From Amycolatopsis umgeniensis (lineage in GTDB: Bacteria > Actinomycetota > Actinomycetes > Mycobacteriales > Pseudonocardiaceae), in assembly GCF_014205155.1 (NCBI RefSeq), contig NZ_JACHMX010000001.1, forward strand, positions 4,774,001 through 4,838,000: DNA of 64,000 nt, in the 5' to 3' direction. Position numbers and translations under genes: made by a program. Of this stretch, positions 1 through 8,643 are shown piece by piece (within the stretch, counting starts at the first letter, position 1; every line of letters starts with the position of its first letter). The notes under the pieces are model-generated. The model did not search any database and had not been told where the DNA came from. It saw nothing but the letters and a program-made list of their open reading frames with translations.

Positions 1-881
1 GGCGGCGGATCGTTCTTCGGCGGTGCGCCGGACGGCGACGTGCCGCCGCCCTTGTCGCCGTCGGGGCTGCCCTTGGGTGTCGTGCCTTCGTCCAGCTTCT
101 TCGGCTTGGGCCCGGGCGCGCCCTTTCCGGGCTGCAACTTCTTCATCGCCTTGGCCGCGTCGGCGAACAGGTCGTCCGCTCGCTTGAGCAGCGGCATGAG
201 CGCTTTGAGCGCCTTGACGGTCTTCTTCGTCAGGTTCGCGATCTTGCTCGCGGTCTTCGCCACGGCGTTGACCACCTGCGGGACCACCCAGGTCAGCCCG
301 ATGCCCAGGGTGAACAGCACCTGCAGCGCCCAGCTGATCATGTGCCCGATCAGCTCGGCGATGATGTCGCGGACCAGCGCGCGCACGGCGGCGACCACCT
401 CGCCCGCCGTCTTCACCCCGCTGGAGGCGCCTTCGCAGCCTTCCTTCGCCGCTTCCAGCAGGGTGGCCGTGTCCTTGGCCCGGTCACGATAGGTGTCGGC
501 CGAGATCCCGGTCCAGCTCTGCAGATCGGCGGAGACCATCCCGGCCAGATCGGCGCCGACCGCGCCGAGTTCGGTCGCGATGTTCTTCCAGGTCTCGGCG
601 TTCGCGTTGATCTCGTCGGCGTTGCCGGTCAGCGCGTCGAGTGCTTCCTTGAGCGGCCCGACGTGCTCCATCAACCAGCCGACGCCGTTCGCGAGGATCG
701 CGCCGAAGGGGTCCATCGCCATCGACAGCGCGTCGAGCGCTGTCCCGACCGCGCCCAGCGCCACCGAAGCCCAATCGCCACTTTCGATGGCCGACTTCAG
801 ATCGAACGCCGACTCCAGCAGAGAGGAGCCGGTGTAGGCCTTCGTCGAGTCCTTTACGTCAGCGACCAGCGGGTTACCCAA
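1..881 (-). CDS. WXG-type T7SS effector, C-terminus off the window edge
   Basis: This open frame runs off the left edge with about 293 residues present. I start it at the TTG at 881 because GAAGAAGG lies eight bases upstream. The first ~120 residues are helical and carry a W-x-G turn (LQSWTGISADTYRDRA), the mark of WXG100-like type VII secretion substrates. A hydrophobic stretch around residues 160-185 follows, then a Lys-rich helix, then a Pro/Gly/Lys-rich linker (PKPKKLDEGTTPKGSPDGDK) that is still running at the edge. Long WXG proteins with such a linker usually end in a variable toxin or enzyme domain, which would lie outside this window. It is the last visible gene of a leftward operon with EspG, PPE-like, EspC-like and YbaB-like genes. 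The secreted-effector role is inferred; the domain pattern is seen. Confidence 0.7.
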   Translation of the reverse strand, partial: MGNPLVADVKDSTKAYTGSSLLESAFDLKSAIESGDWASVALGAVGTALDALSMAMDPFGAILANGVGWLMEHVGPLKEALDALTGNADEINANAETWKNIATELGAVGADLAGMVSADLQSWTGISADTYRDRAKDTATLLEAAKEGCEGASSGVKTAGEVVAAVRALVRDIIAELIGHMISWALQVLFTLGIGLTWVVPQVVNAVAKTASKIANLTKKTVKALKALMPLLKRADDLFADAAKAMKKLQPGKGAPGPKPKKLDEGTTPKGSPDGDKGGGTSPSGAPPKNDPP

Positions 882-917
882 GACACAAACCTTCTTCGAT
901 GTTCAGGAACGACGGTC

Positions 918-1430
918 TCACCAGGGTGAGTTGCCCTCGTCTTCCGGCGCTTCGTGGCGCTTCTCACGAGGCGCCTGCGGGGTCTCGGCGGACGGTGGCG
1001 GGGGCGCGTCGTCCGCTGGAGGCTCTTCGTCCTCGATTTCGGGGAAGCGGCTGCGCAGGGTGCCGATCATCAGCGACCGGGTCTCCTGGTCCTCGTCGCC
1101 GAGCGTTTCCTGCATGACCTCGGCGACCTGGCCCGCGATCCCGGCCTGCGCCTGGTGCATGGTCGCGAGGATCTGCCGCGACAGCTCCTCGAGCGGGTAC
1201 GTCCTCGCCTTGTTGCCGAATTCGAGGCCCGTCACGCCGCCGTCCGCCCCGACGGTCACCTTGACGGCGCCGTCGGAGCTGGACGCGGACAGCCGCAACT
1301 GCTCTGTCCGCTCCTGGGCGGCCGCGTAGCGCTGAGCCTTGTCCTCGAGACCTTGGGCCCACTGGTCCAACTTGCGTTCTGCCTCGTCGGGGTCCCTGAT
1401 GAGATCCCCGAGCTCGTTCGGGCGGGTCAC
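918..1430 (-). CDS. YbaB/EbfC family protein (T7SS-operon type)
   Basis: A 170-residue protein whose GTG start overlaps the stop of the upstream gene (GTGA, 1427-1430), which implies translational coupling. Residues ~10-110 fit the YbaB/EbfC fold: a long N-terminal helix (DEAERKLDQWAQGLEDKAQR), a beta-rich core (VKVTVGADGGVTGLEF) and a C-terminal helix (LEELSRQILATMHQAQAGI). The tail is acidic and proline-rich. Classical YbaB proteins are dimeric nucleoid-associated DNA binders of about 100 residues. In actinobacteria, longer versions often sit between an EspC-like gene and a WXG-type effector, as here, where a partner or chaperone-like role is as plausible as DNA binding. The family is fairly sure, the job is not. 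Confidence 0.75.
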   Translation of the reverse strand: MTRPNELGDLIRDPDEAERKLDQWAQGLEDKAQRYAAAQERTEQLRLSASSSDGAVKVTVGADGGVTGLEFGNKARTYPLEELSRQILATMHQAQAGIAGQVAEVMQETLGDEDQETRSLMIGTLRSRFPEIEDEEPPADDAPPPPSAETPQAPREKRHEAPEDEGNSPW

Positions 1431-1756
1431 TTCTTTCCTCCGATGTCCAAGGCCTTGAAATCGGCGTTGAACGGTTCCGCGTTGTTCTTGTCGCCCTCTA
1501 CATAGGACTTCGCGGCGGTGCGGACGTTGTCCGCCGTCGCCCGGATCCCTTCCGCGGCGGATTTGATCGCCTCCGCCGCGCGTTCGCCGGTCGGGTTGAC
1601 GATCGGCGGCAGGAACGCGCACAGCAGGCCGTACGCGTCCGACGACATCGCCGAACCGGTCGCGCCGTGCGCGGTGTCCAAACGGTCCACGAGCCCGTCG
1701 AGATGGCTCGCGTGCGCGGTCAGGTCGTCCGGATCGACTTCGAACGAAGCCGTCAC
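1427..1756 (-). CDS. EspC-like type VII secretion target
   Basis: A 109-residue all-helical protein with the size and pattern of the EspC/WXG100-like ESX substrate family: helix, short central turn, helix. It ends with the export motif Y-x-x-x-D (SYVEGDKNN near residues 89-97), the general ESX secretion signal. The GTG start at 1756 overlaps the stop of the PPE-like gene (GTGA, 1753-1756), and its own stop overlaps the YbaB gene, so three genes are translationally coupled. It is probably secreted as a heterodimer with a neighbouring PPE-like or WXG protein. No ESX membrane components (EccB/C/D/E, MycP) are encoded nearby, so export would need a core apparatus elsewhere in the genome. Confidence 0.8.
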   Translation of the reverse strand: MTASFEVDPDDLTAHASHLDGLVDRLDTAHGATGSAMSSDAYGLLCAFLPPIVNPTGERAAEAIKSAAEGIRATADNVRTAAKSYVEGDKNNAEPFNADFKALDIGGKK

Positions 1757-3711
1757 TTCCAGTCCTTGTTGTTCCAGTCACCGATCACCGGCGGTGCGAC
1801 GATCTCGTCGGCGGCGAAGAAGGACGGGTCGTCGGATTCGAGGTAGTCGGCGGCCTTGTGCTCCTTGTCGTCCTCGCCCTTCCCCTTGCCGCCGGGCGCC
1901 ATGCCGCCACCCATCGGGCCCATGCCACCGGGGGTGCCCGGCTTGCCGGAACCGGCACCGGCCGCACGGGCCGCGGCCGCCTCGGCCTCCATCGCGCCCG
2001 CGGCGCCGCCCATGCCGAGCGCGCCGGTCATCTTCCCGGCGCCGCCGAGACCGCCGGCGCCCGAGCCACCGGCACCGCTGCCGCCGCCGAAGCCGCTGCC
2101 ACCACTGCCGCCGCCGAAACCGCTACCGCCGGTGCCGCCACCCGGGATGTTCGGGATGTTCGGCATCTTGGGCGGGGTGTACGGCGTGGGCTTGTAGGAC
2201 GAGCCGGGGTCCGGGAAGTTGGGGATGTTCGGGCGCGGGATCGGCGGGATCCTCGGCGGGACCTGGTTCGGTCCGCCGTTGGGCCCCGGGATGTTCGGGA
2301 TCCCGATGTTCGGCGGGTTGTACGGGAGACCGCCGCCGGGGCGCGGGCCGCCGGACTCGGGGAAGGGGATGTTCGGCGGGGTGAACGACGGCGGCGTCAC
2401 GGACGGCGGCGTGTAGCCCGTGGTGTGCGTGGTGTCGTCGATCTTCGGCAGGTTCGGCGGCTGATAGCTCGCCGCCGGGGGACGGTAGGTTTCGCCACCG
2501 GTCGGCCCGTTCGGGATGGAGATGTTGGGCATGGCCGGGTTCGAGCCAGGGCCGCCGCCAGGACCGCCGCCACCGGGGAAGCCGCCGCCAGGGCCGCCGT
2601 TCGGCGAGTTGAAGGGCGACACACTGCCGGGACCGCCACCCGGGCCGCCACCGGGCCCGCCCTGCGGCGAGCCGTCGAGCGAAGCCGCGATGCCGTCCGG
2701 CCGCGTACCGTCCGAGCCCACGTTGAAGGGGCTGGGGTTCTGCGTGCCGTCCGCGCCGTCGGGCGACATGTGGTCGCGAAGCGAGGCGGGCGACGCGCCA
2801 CCGCCGCCGGACATCGGAGTGCCCCGCATCTGCCTGGTCGCCTGCGCCGTCGGCAGCTTCGGCGGAGCGGGGAACGCCGGGGTGGCGATCGCCGAGCCGA
2901 CCGTGGTGTCGAACTCCGTCATCACCTTCGCGGCCTGGTCGCGCGCGTCCTGCTGCTTCTTGAAGGTGCCGAGGTCTTTCCCGAGCTGGGCCATGTACAG
3001 CTGCGGGTCTTTGATCGTCTGCAGGTTGGCGTTGGCCTCCTGCACGCTGAACGCCACCGGCGGGTTCGCGTTCATGAGCTTCTGGGTCTCGTTGAGCGTC
3101 TGCGAGTGGATCTGCTGCTGCCGTCCGGTCAGGGTGGCGCCGTTCGCGGTCGAGCCGAGCCACTTGCCGACACCGGCGAGGTGTTCGCGGGCCGCGTCGC
3201 CGCCCTCGCCCTGCCAGTTGCCCGTGCTCGCGTTGATCGCCTTCGCCAGGTTGCGCTGGTGGCTCGCCAGGTCGTTGCCCGCCCGGACCCACTCCTCGGA
3301 GGTCTCGCCCACCGCGGCCGAATCCGCGTTCTCCGCGATCGCGGCCTGCATCTGCTCGTGGGTGGCGTTGCCCCAGACCGTGGACGGCGGCTCGCCGGGC
3401 TTGCGGATCTCCAGGTCTTTCTCGAGACCTTCGCGCGCCTTCTCCAGCTGCCCTTCGTACACCTTCTGGGTGAACTTGTCCTTTACGCCGTCGAGTGCCT
3501 TGTCACCCCAGCCGAGGAGGTGGAAGAGGACATCGGTCCCGGCCGAGGCCCCGGCCCGGATCTCGTCGCCGGAGGCGGCCTTGTCGGCCAGCGGCCCCAC
3601 GTAGTACTGGGACGACGAGTCGGCCGTGACGTCGTAGAACGGGTCGAGCTTGTTGTACTCGGGCGAGTTCGGGTCGGAGACCTTCGCCGTCTTCTCCGCG
3701 GATTCGGTCAC
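1753..3711 (-). CDS. PPE-like, Gly/Pro-rich T7SS substrate
   Basis: A 652-residue protein starting at GTG 3711 with AGGAGAG upstream. The N-terminal ~290 residues are helical and include a W-x-G-like turn (NWQGEGGDAAREHLAG), as in PPE/WXG proteins that pair with an EspC- or EsxA-type partner. The middle (~290-590) is a low-complexity Pro/Gly/Asn region with many PNIP and GGPGGG repeats. The extreme C-terminus (DYLESDDPSFFAADEIVAPPVIGDW) returns to ordinary composition. The same ending, a Y-L near acidic residues and then V-x-P-P-V-I-G, recurs in the PPE-like protein at 20007-21137, so this tail is conserved between the two clusters. It probably sits outside the membrane or in the cell wall once exported; its function there is unknown. 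Confidence 0.8.
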   Translation of the reverse strand: MTESAEKTAKVSDPNSPEYNKLDPFYDVTADSSSQYYVGPLADKAASGDEIRAGASAGTDVLFHLLGWGDKALDGVKDKFTQKVYEGQLEKAREGLEKDLEIRKPGEPPSTVWGNATHEQMQAAIAENADSAAVGETSEEWVRAGNDLASHQRNLAKAINASTGNWQGEGGDAAREHLAGVGKWLGSTANGATLTGRQQQIHSQTLNETQKLMNANPPVAFSVQEANANLQTIKDPQLYMAQLGKDLGTFKKQQDARDQAAKVMTEFDTTVGSAIATPAFPAPPKLPTAQATRQMRGTPMSGGGGASPASLRDHMSPDGADGTQNPSPFNVGSDGTRPDGIAASLDGSPQGGPGGGPGGGPGSVSPFNSPNGGPGGGFPGGGGPGGGPGSNPAMPNISIPNGPTGGETYRPPAASYQPPNLPKIDDTTHTTGYTPPSVTPPSFTPPNIPFPESGGPRPGGGLPYNPPNIGIPNIPGPNGGPNQVPPRIPPIPRPNIPNFPDPGSSYKPTPYTPPKMPNIPNIPGGGTGGSGFGGGSGGSGFGGGSGAGGSGAGGLGGAGKMTGALGMGGAAGAMEAEAAAARAAGAGSGKPGTPGGMGPMGGGMAPGGKGKGEDDKEHKAADYLESDDPSFFAADEIVAPPVIGDWNNKDWK

Positions 3712-3720
3712 GGGTCTCTC

Positions 3721-4134
3721 CTAGATCTCGGTGTCGATCCGCTTCAGGTTGCGCTGGTTCTCGTTGTCGCGTTCCCGGTAGTTCCTCTTCGCGAGTTCGA
3801 TCGCCTCGACGTAGGTCGGGAATTCGGCGCGGGCGGCCTGAAGTTGGGTGAGCAGGCCCTGCGCGTCCGTCGCGGTGCCGTGCATGTGCTGGGACACCCA
3901 CTGCGCGGTCGCGGTGGAGCTCATCGGCGGCGACTTCTGCAGCTTGCTCAGCGCGCTCCAGCGCTCCTCGAGGCTGTCGATCACACCTTGGAGTGAGCGG
4001 ATCATCTCCTGGCCGGTGCTCTCGTCGACGGCGAACCCGCCCTGCACCGCCATACGCTTCAGTTCCACGCCCGCGAGCATCTTCGTCGGTGCCCACGCCA
4101 TGGCCGGCTTCAGTTCTTGTGCTTCCTCGGTCAA
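3721..4134 (-). CDS. Small helical T7SS-operon protein
   Basis: A 137-residue, largely alpha-helical protein. I start it at TTG 4134 because GAGAGGA lies seven bases upstream and nothing better is in frame. It carries no W-x-G turn, but has two long amphipathic helices and a C-terminal Y-x-x-x-D (NYRERDNENQ), the ESX export signature. It lies 9 bp upstream of the PPE-like gene and 30 bp downstream of espG. Position, size and tail correspond to the 159-residue protein at 19528-20007, although sequence similarity is low. It is most likely a secreted partner of the PPE-like protein. I do not recognise a named family. Confidence 0.7.
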   Translation of the reverse strand: MTEEAQELKPAMAWAPTKMLAGVELKRMAVQGGFAVDESTGQEMIRSLQGVIDSLEERWSALSKLQKSPPMSSTATAQWVSQHMHGTATDAQGLLTQLQAARAEFPTYVEAIELAKRNYRERDNENQRNLKRIDTEI

Positions 4135-4164
4135 CGGAGGATCCTCTCGCCGGGTTCAGGAAGG

Positions 4165-5016
4165 TCAGTAGATGTCAGCGATGGCTTCCCGGATCGAGTT
4201 CGCCACGCCCGCCTGACTGGCCGGGTCGTAGTGACCGATCACGGCGCCTGAGGCTTCGTCGGTCTCAGTCCAGACTAAGTACCGGCCGTCTTCGGTGTCG
4301 AGCCAGCTCAACGGCGTGGACCGGAGCCGCTCACCGCGGCGGCCGATCCCGCTCACGATGATGTGCCCGCCGCCGAGACGGGTCCCGGACAGCACCTTTT
4401 CCAGGACCTCGATGTCGCTCTCGTCGTTGCGCGGGGCCGGAGCCTCGGTCCTGGCGCGGACGACGCCGGTGAACTGGAGGTTGCCGAACGCGTCGGTCTC
4501 CTCCTCGTCGAACTCGGCTTCGGCCTGGCGGCGCGCTGTCATCGCGGAGACGGCGCGCTCTTCCTTCTGCACGATCGTGCGGCGGCCGGTCGAGGCGGGG
4601 CGCATCCGGGGCAGGACACCGGAAAGGACCTCGACCAGCTCTTCGTCGGAGAAGAGCGCGAACTGGAGGTCGTCTTCCCCGTGGGCCTGCGTGATGCCGA
4701 GCGCCTGCCTGCCGTCGGTGAGGGTGAGGACGGCGATGTCCTGGCCGATCCCGTCGATGCCGTTGATCGAAACCGTGATCCGGTGGTTCGCCAGCAGCGC
4801 GAACGCGGTCCGGATGGCCGGGCTCAGCTCGCCGTTGACCGAGAGCCTGCGCTGCTCGAGATCGGTGTAGACCTTCCGGATGACCGCGGTGTAGCGCTCC
4901 GGGTCGATCGAAGTGTTGCGGACGCGCAAGGGAAACAATCGGACGTCGACGCCCAGCGCCTGCCCGACCACTGTCGCCTCGACCGTCCCCAGCGCGAAAT
5001 CGGCTCGCTCAGCCAT
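4165..5016 (-). CDS. EspG-family ESX substrate chaperone
   Basis: A 283-residue protein with the alternating beta-sheet/helix layout of EspG: an N-terminal basic/beta segment, the central tract FALLANHRITVSINGIDG, and the C-terminal motif SWLDTEDGRYLVW(T) followed by a short helix that ends at the stop. EspG proteins are cytosolic chaperones that bind the tip of PE-PPE dimers and keep them soluble until the ESX ATPase takes them. It is the first gene of the leftward T7SS operon. The ATG at 5016 has GAGGGAG upstream. Between 5087 and 5109 the leader holds an inverted repeat with TTTGTT/AACAAA arms that could be a regulator site. A second EspG paralogue is at 21137-21898. Confidence 0.85.
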   Translation of the reverse strand: MAERADFALGTVEATVVGQALGVDVRLFPLRVRNTSIDPERYTAVIRKVYTDLEQRRLSVNGELSPAIRTAFALLANHRITVSINGIDGIGQDIAVLTLTDGRQALGITQAHGEDDLQFALFSDEELVEVLSGVLPRMRPASTGRRTIVQKEERAVSAMTARRQAEAEFDEEETDAFGNLQFTGVVRARTEAPAPRNDESDIEVLEKVLSGTRLGGGHIIVSGIGRRGERLRSTPLSWLDTEDGRYLVWTETDEASGAVIGHYDPASQAGVANSIREAIADIY

Positions 5017-5228
5017 GCTTCTGCGCTACTCCCTCGCGGGGGCCAAGCCCCGTCACGATCGGCTGACCTGCATAGAGGGGGCCGACTTTGTTAATGGCCA
5101 AAACAAACTAGCACAGCGCATGACTGTACGGAACCACACCGACACCGCTCGACCCGATGGAATGGATCACAATGCCCGATCGGGCACTTTTCTTGCCCCT
5201 AAAGGAATAACGGCTGTTCGCCGCGAGG
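5017..5228. other. Intergenic region between LuxR regulator and espG
   Basis: This 212-bp gap should hold the promoter of the T7SS operon. Visible are a perfect 12-bp palindrome GCCCGATCGGGC near 5177-5188, usable as a weak terminator for the luxR gene, and an inverted repeat TTTGTT-N-AACAAA at about 5087-5109. The stretch is AT-richer than its surroundings. I see no coding capacity and no certain -35/-10 pair. Confidence 0.4.
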
Positions 5229-8171
5229 TTACCGGTCGACCGCCGCGGGCGCGTAGGTCGTCATCCGGCGGGCCACATCCGTTCGCGATCGGGCCCCGAG
5301 TTTCCGCAGAACCTTGGCGACGTGTTGTTCCACCGTACGCGGGGAAAGGAACAGTCCGTCCGCTATCTCCCGGTTCGTCCGTCCGTCGGAAAGCATCCTC
5401 GCGACCTCGAGTTCCCGCGGCGAAAGCTCCTGGCCGTAGCCACGCCTGCCGCGCTGAGAGGGTGCCCACGCGCCGTGCTCCCGCAGCTGGTGGCGGCACC
5501 GGCCGGCGTCCCTGGTCGCGCCGAGCCGCTCGTAGGCCTCCGCGGCCGCCGCGAGTTCTTCGATCGCGGGGCGGTTGCCCGCGGTGAGACGGCTCGCGTT
5601 CAGACGGCCCGCGTTGAGCCGGCACAGCGCCGCCCGCTCCCGGGCGCCGATGGCCTGGTACGGCATCGGCAGCGCCTCGTAGGCCGCCGCCGCCTCGTCG
5701 AAAACCGTTGCCGCGGCGGGGTGTTTGCCGCGCGCGTCGAGCAGGATCGCCCGGCCTGCGAGCAGCGCGGCCCGGGAGACCGGCGAGTCCTTGCCTTCGA
5801 CGCCGCGGGCGAACTCCTCGACCACGGCGTCCGCCTCCGACCAGCGCCCGGCCCGCGTGTAGGCCTCGGCCGCGGCGGGGACCAGCCCGGCCGCCCACAC
5901 CCAGACGCCCTTGCGCCGGGCGGCCGCGACGGCGTTGTCGGCCGTCGCGCACGCCCCGTCGACGTCTTCCGTCGCGAGGAGCACGCGGATGAGGACCCCC
6001 GCCGCCGAAAGGACGACGGGGATGGGCCCGTGCTCCGGCGCGTGCACCCCCGCCGCGGTCAGATGTCGTTGCGCGGCGGCGAATTCCCCGCGGACGGCGG
6101 CCAGCCCGCCGAGGACGAGCGAGGACTCCATGACGATCGGGCCCAGGTCGGGGTAGCCGTCGCGAAGCTGCTCGGTGGTCTCGGCGAGCCCGGACCAGTC
6201 ACCGCGCACCCAGTCCAGCCGGACCCTGGTGCCCTGCGCGAGCCCGGCGGCGTAGAGCGCGCCGGCGTCGGTCGCGCGGCGGATCCCTTCGGTGACCAGC
6301 TTTTCGGCCCTGGTGAGATGCCCGGCCCAGGATTGCGCGTCGGCGAGGTTGCACCACAGGCGCGCGAGCTGGACGCGTTCGGCGACGCCGCTGCCCTGGT
6401 CCGGGAGCCGGGTGAACTCGGTCCAGGCCGAGCCGTCGCCGATATGGGCCTGAGTGGAGATCCGGTCGCCGAGGAGCGCGAGCCGCAGCTCCGGGTCCTC
6501 GATCCGGTCGAAGACCTCGCGGGCGCGCGCCATCCAGACCTCGTGCCAGGACAACGGCGTCAGCCCGTCGATCGGCTGCGCGAGCAGGTTGATCCCGCGC
6601 GCGGCCAGCTCCGGCTCGTCGACCAGTTCGGTGATCGCCTTCTCCACCTCGACCCGGCCGCGGCCGAGCCGTCCGATCGTGCGGACGAGCAGCATCCCGA
6701 GGCTGAGCCGGATCGTCCCGCGCACGCTCGGACGCAGGTCGGTGAGGTCTTCGAGGATCCGTTCCAGTGTCTCGATGACGTCCGGGCGGAAGCCGCGCAG
6801 CGCGACCTGGCTGAGTTTCGTGGCCAGCCGGGCGATGTCGTCCTCGCCCAGCCCGGCCTCGGCCAGGACGGACTGGAGCAGGTCGATCGCGCGTGACGTG
6901 TCGCCTTGGGCGATGGCCTCGTCGGCGGCGGCTTCGGCGTAGTGACGCCACTGTTCGGTCCGCCCCGCCGCGCGCGAGTGGTTCGCCAGCTGGGTCAGCG
7001 GGGGCACCGGCCGTTCGGCGAGCACCTGGATGGCCCGCGAGTGCAGCAAGGTCCGTTCCGGACCGCTGATGGTGTCGTAGACCGCCTTGCGCGCCAAGGG
7101 ATGCCGGAAGCCGTACCGGTCGCCGCCGAGTTCGCCGAGCACACCGGCATCCAAAGTGGACAGAAGGGCGGCGCGGAGCCTGTCGCCGGAGAGACAGGCG
7201 AGTTCGCCGATCACCGAGGGTTCGGACGGGACGGCGAGCACCGCCGCCGCACCGGCCAGCCGCACCGCGGGTTCGGGCAGTCCTTCGAGCCGTTCGGTGA
7301 TGGCTTCGCGCAGGGAGATCGGGACTTCGAGGCTTTCCAGCAGCCGGTCCGAGAGCACTTCGCCGATCGGCAGCCGTCCGGCGGCGTCCCGCAGCGCCCG
7401 CAGGGTCTCTTCGACCACGAACGGGATCCCGGCGGTGCTCTCGTGGAGTTTCGCGGTGAACGGCGCGGAAACCCTCGGCAGGTCCAGCAGCTCCTCGGCC
7501 AGTTTCCCGACGGCCTCGACGTCGAGCGGGCCCAGTGTCACGCGGGCGGTCTGGACGTTCGGCGGCGTGCGGAACGGGATGCCCGCGCCGCCGTGCCTCG
7601 ACGACGAGCCGGTCCGGTACGCGGCGACGACGGCCAGTTCGGCGGGCATGGCGGCGGCGAGGAACCGCATCAGGTCACGGGTGCCCTCGTCGGCCCACTG
7701 GAGGTCGTCGATCAGGACGAGCGCGGGCCCGCAGGCGATCAGGAGTTCACGGACGGCGCGGAACTGGCGGTGCCGTTCGGCGCACGGGTCGGTGAGCGGT
7801 TCCGGTTGGGGTGGAAGGCTTTCCGCGAGTTCGGGCAGCAGGGGTCTCAGCACCCCGGCGACCGGGCTGAGCGGGCCGAGCGGCCGGTCGCCCGCCGAGC
7901 GCAGCGCTTCGAGCACCGGTCCGAAAGGGAACGGCTCGCGCATCGGCTGGCAGGCACCCGAGAGCACCCGGCCCGCCGCGAACTCACGGCGTCCGGCCAG
8001 CTCTTCGAGCAACCTGCTGCGGCCCATCCCCGGTTCGCCTTCGATCAGCACGGCGGCGGGACGGCGCAGCAGGATCTTCACGATCGCCGAGACCTCGACG
8101 TCGCGGCCCACGAGTGCCGTCGATCCGGCGCGGACCGAAACCGAGGTCGGGCGAGGGGTGGCAAGCCACAT
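5229..8171 (-). CDS. LuxR-family large ATP-binding (LAL) transcriptional regulator
   Basis: A 980-residue protein with an N-terminal STAND/AAA-type ATPase (~residues 15-300), a long TPR-like helical middle and a C-terminal LuxR helix-turn-helix (LSPRELEVARMLSDGRTNRE through VEQHVAKVLRKLGARSRTDV). This is the architecture of MalT/LAL regulators. The start is the second of two adjacent ATGs, six bases after GAGGAG; in-frame sequence extends further upstream without support. The Walker B region is intact (ALVLIDDLQWAD), but the P-loop reads GEPGMGRS, with arginine replacing the near-invariant lysine, so ATP binding may be weak or altered. It stands alone, downstream of a 472-bp gap shared with a divergent secreted protease, and upstream in the same direction of the T7SS operon. 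Either may be a target; the ligand is unknown. Confidence 0.9.
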   Translation of the reverse strand: MWLATPRPTSVSVRAGSTALVGRDVEVSAIVKILLRRPAAVLIEGEPGMGRSRLLEELAGRREFAAGRVLSGACQPMREPFPFGPVLEALRSAGDRPLGPLSPVAGVLRPLLPELAESLPPQPEPLTDPCAERHRQFRAVRELLIACGPALVLIDDLQWADEGTRDLMRFLAAAMPAELAVVAAYRTGSSSRHGGAGIPFRTPPNVQTARVTLGPLDVEAVGKLAEELLDLPRVSAPFTAKLHESTAGIPFVVEETLRALRDAAGRLPIGEVLSDRLLESLEVPISLREAITERLEGLPEPAVRLAGAAAVLAVPSEPSVIGELACLSGDRLRAALLSTLDAGVLGELGGDRYGFRHPLARKAVYDTISGPERTLLHSRAIQVLAERPVPPLTQLANHSRAAGRTEQWRHYAEAAADEAIAQGDTSRAIDLLQSVLAEAGLGEDDIARLATKLSQVALRGFRPDVIETLERILEDLTDLRPSVRGTIRLSLGMLLVRTIGRLGRGRVEVEKAITELVDEPELAARGINLLAQPIDGLTPLSWHEVWMARAREVFDRIEDPELRLALLGDRISTQAHIGDGSAWTEFTRLPDQGSGVAERVQLARLWCNLADAQSWAGHLTRAEKLVTEGIRRATDAGALYAAGLAQGTRVRLDWVRGDWSGLAETTEQLRDGYPDLGPIVMESSLVLGGLAAVRGEFAAAQRHLTAAGVHAPEHGPIPVVLSAAGVLIRVLLATEDVDGACATADNAVAAARRKGVWVWAAGLVPAAAEAYTRAGRWSEADAVVEEFARGVEGKDSPVSRAALLAGRAILLDARGKHPAAATVFDEAAAAYEALPMPYQAIGARERAALCRLNAGRLNASRLTAGNRPAIEELAAAAEAYERLGATRDAGRCRHQLREHGAWAPSQRGRRGYGQELSPRELEVARMLSDGRTNREIADGLFLSPRTVEQHVAKVLRKLGARSRTDVARRMTTYAPAAVDR

Positions 8172-8643
8172 CATGCGCTCCTCGGTTGGGAGTTCCCGCT
8201 GAGCCCGACACGATCTTGTGCGTTGTCCTGCGGAGCCTAAGCACTGCCTACCTGGTCGTAAACCACCCAACACGGACAGCACGGGCACCCCGTTAGGCCG
8301 TCCGCGAACGCACCGTCACCGGTTGGCTGACGGATCGTCGGTTGGAAAATCACCGGACGCTCGAAACATCGGCCAGAAACCCGATCCGGCGATTCATCCC
8401 ACGTTCAGGGGGTGGCCATGACTACGCAAGGTATTCACAGGAATCCCTACTTACGGACGTGTCCGTACGGGTGCCTGCTCTAGGTGACCGCCCCTGGAGC
8501 AGCGGATTCGGTTCCCGAAGAATGGGTATACCTATCCCGCGCCGATCCGGATTGCGGGCCCTGCCCCGTTCCAGAACTCTCACCCGTCAGGGGAGGGCTA
8601 TCGCATGGCGAACCGGAGCCGTGCGTGATGACGAGGGAGAAGC
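8172..8643. other. Intergenic region between LAL regulator and protease
   Basis: These 472 bp separate divergent genes and must carry both promoters. A TATACC hexamer near 8526-8531 could be the -10 of the protease gene, but I find no convincing -35. Open frames here have no ribosome site and uneven codon use, so I call no gene. Confidence 0.4.

Noticed and set aside
1858..3996. 712-codon plus-strand open frame opposite the PPE-like gene
   Set aside because: Arg/Gly/Ala-rich shadow of the Gly/Pro-rich gene on the other strand; the leftward frame has coupled starts and recognisable motifs.
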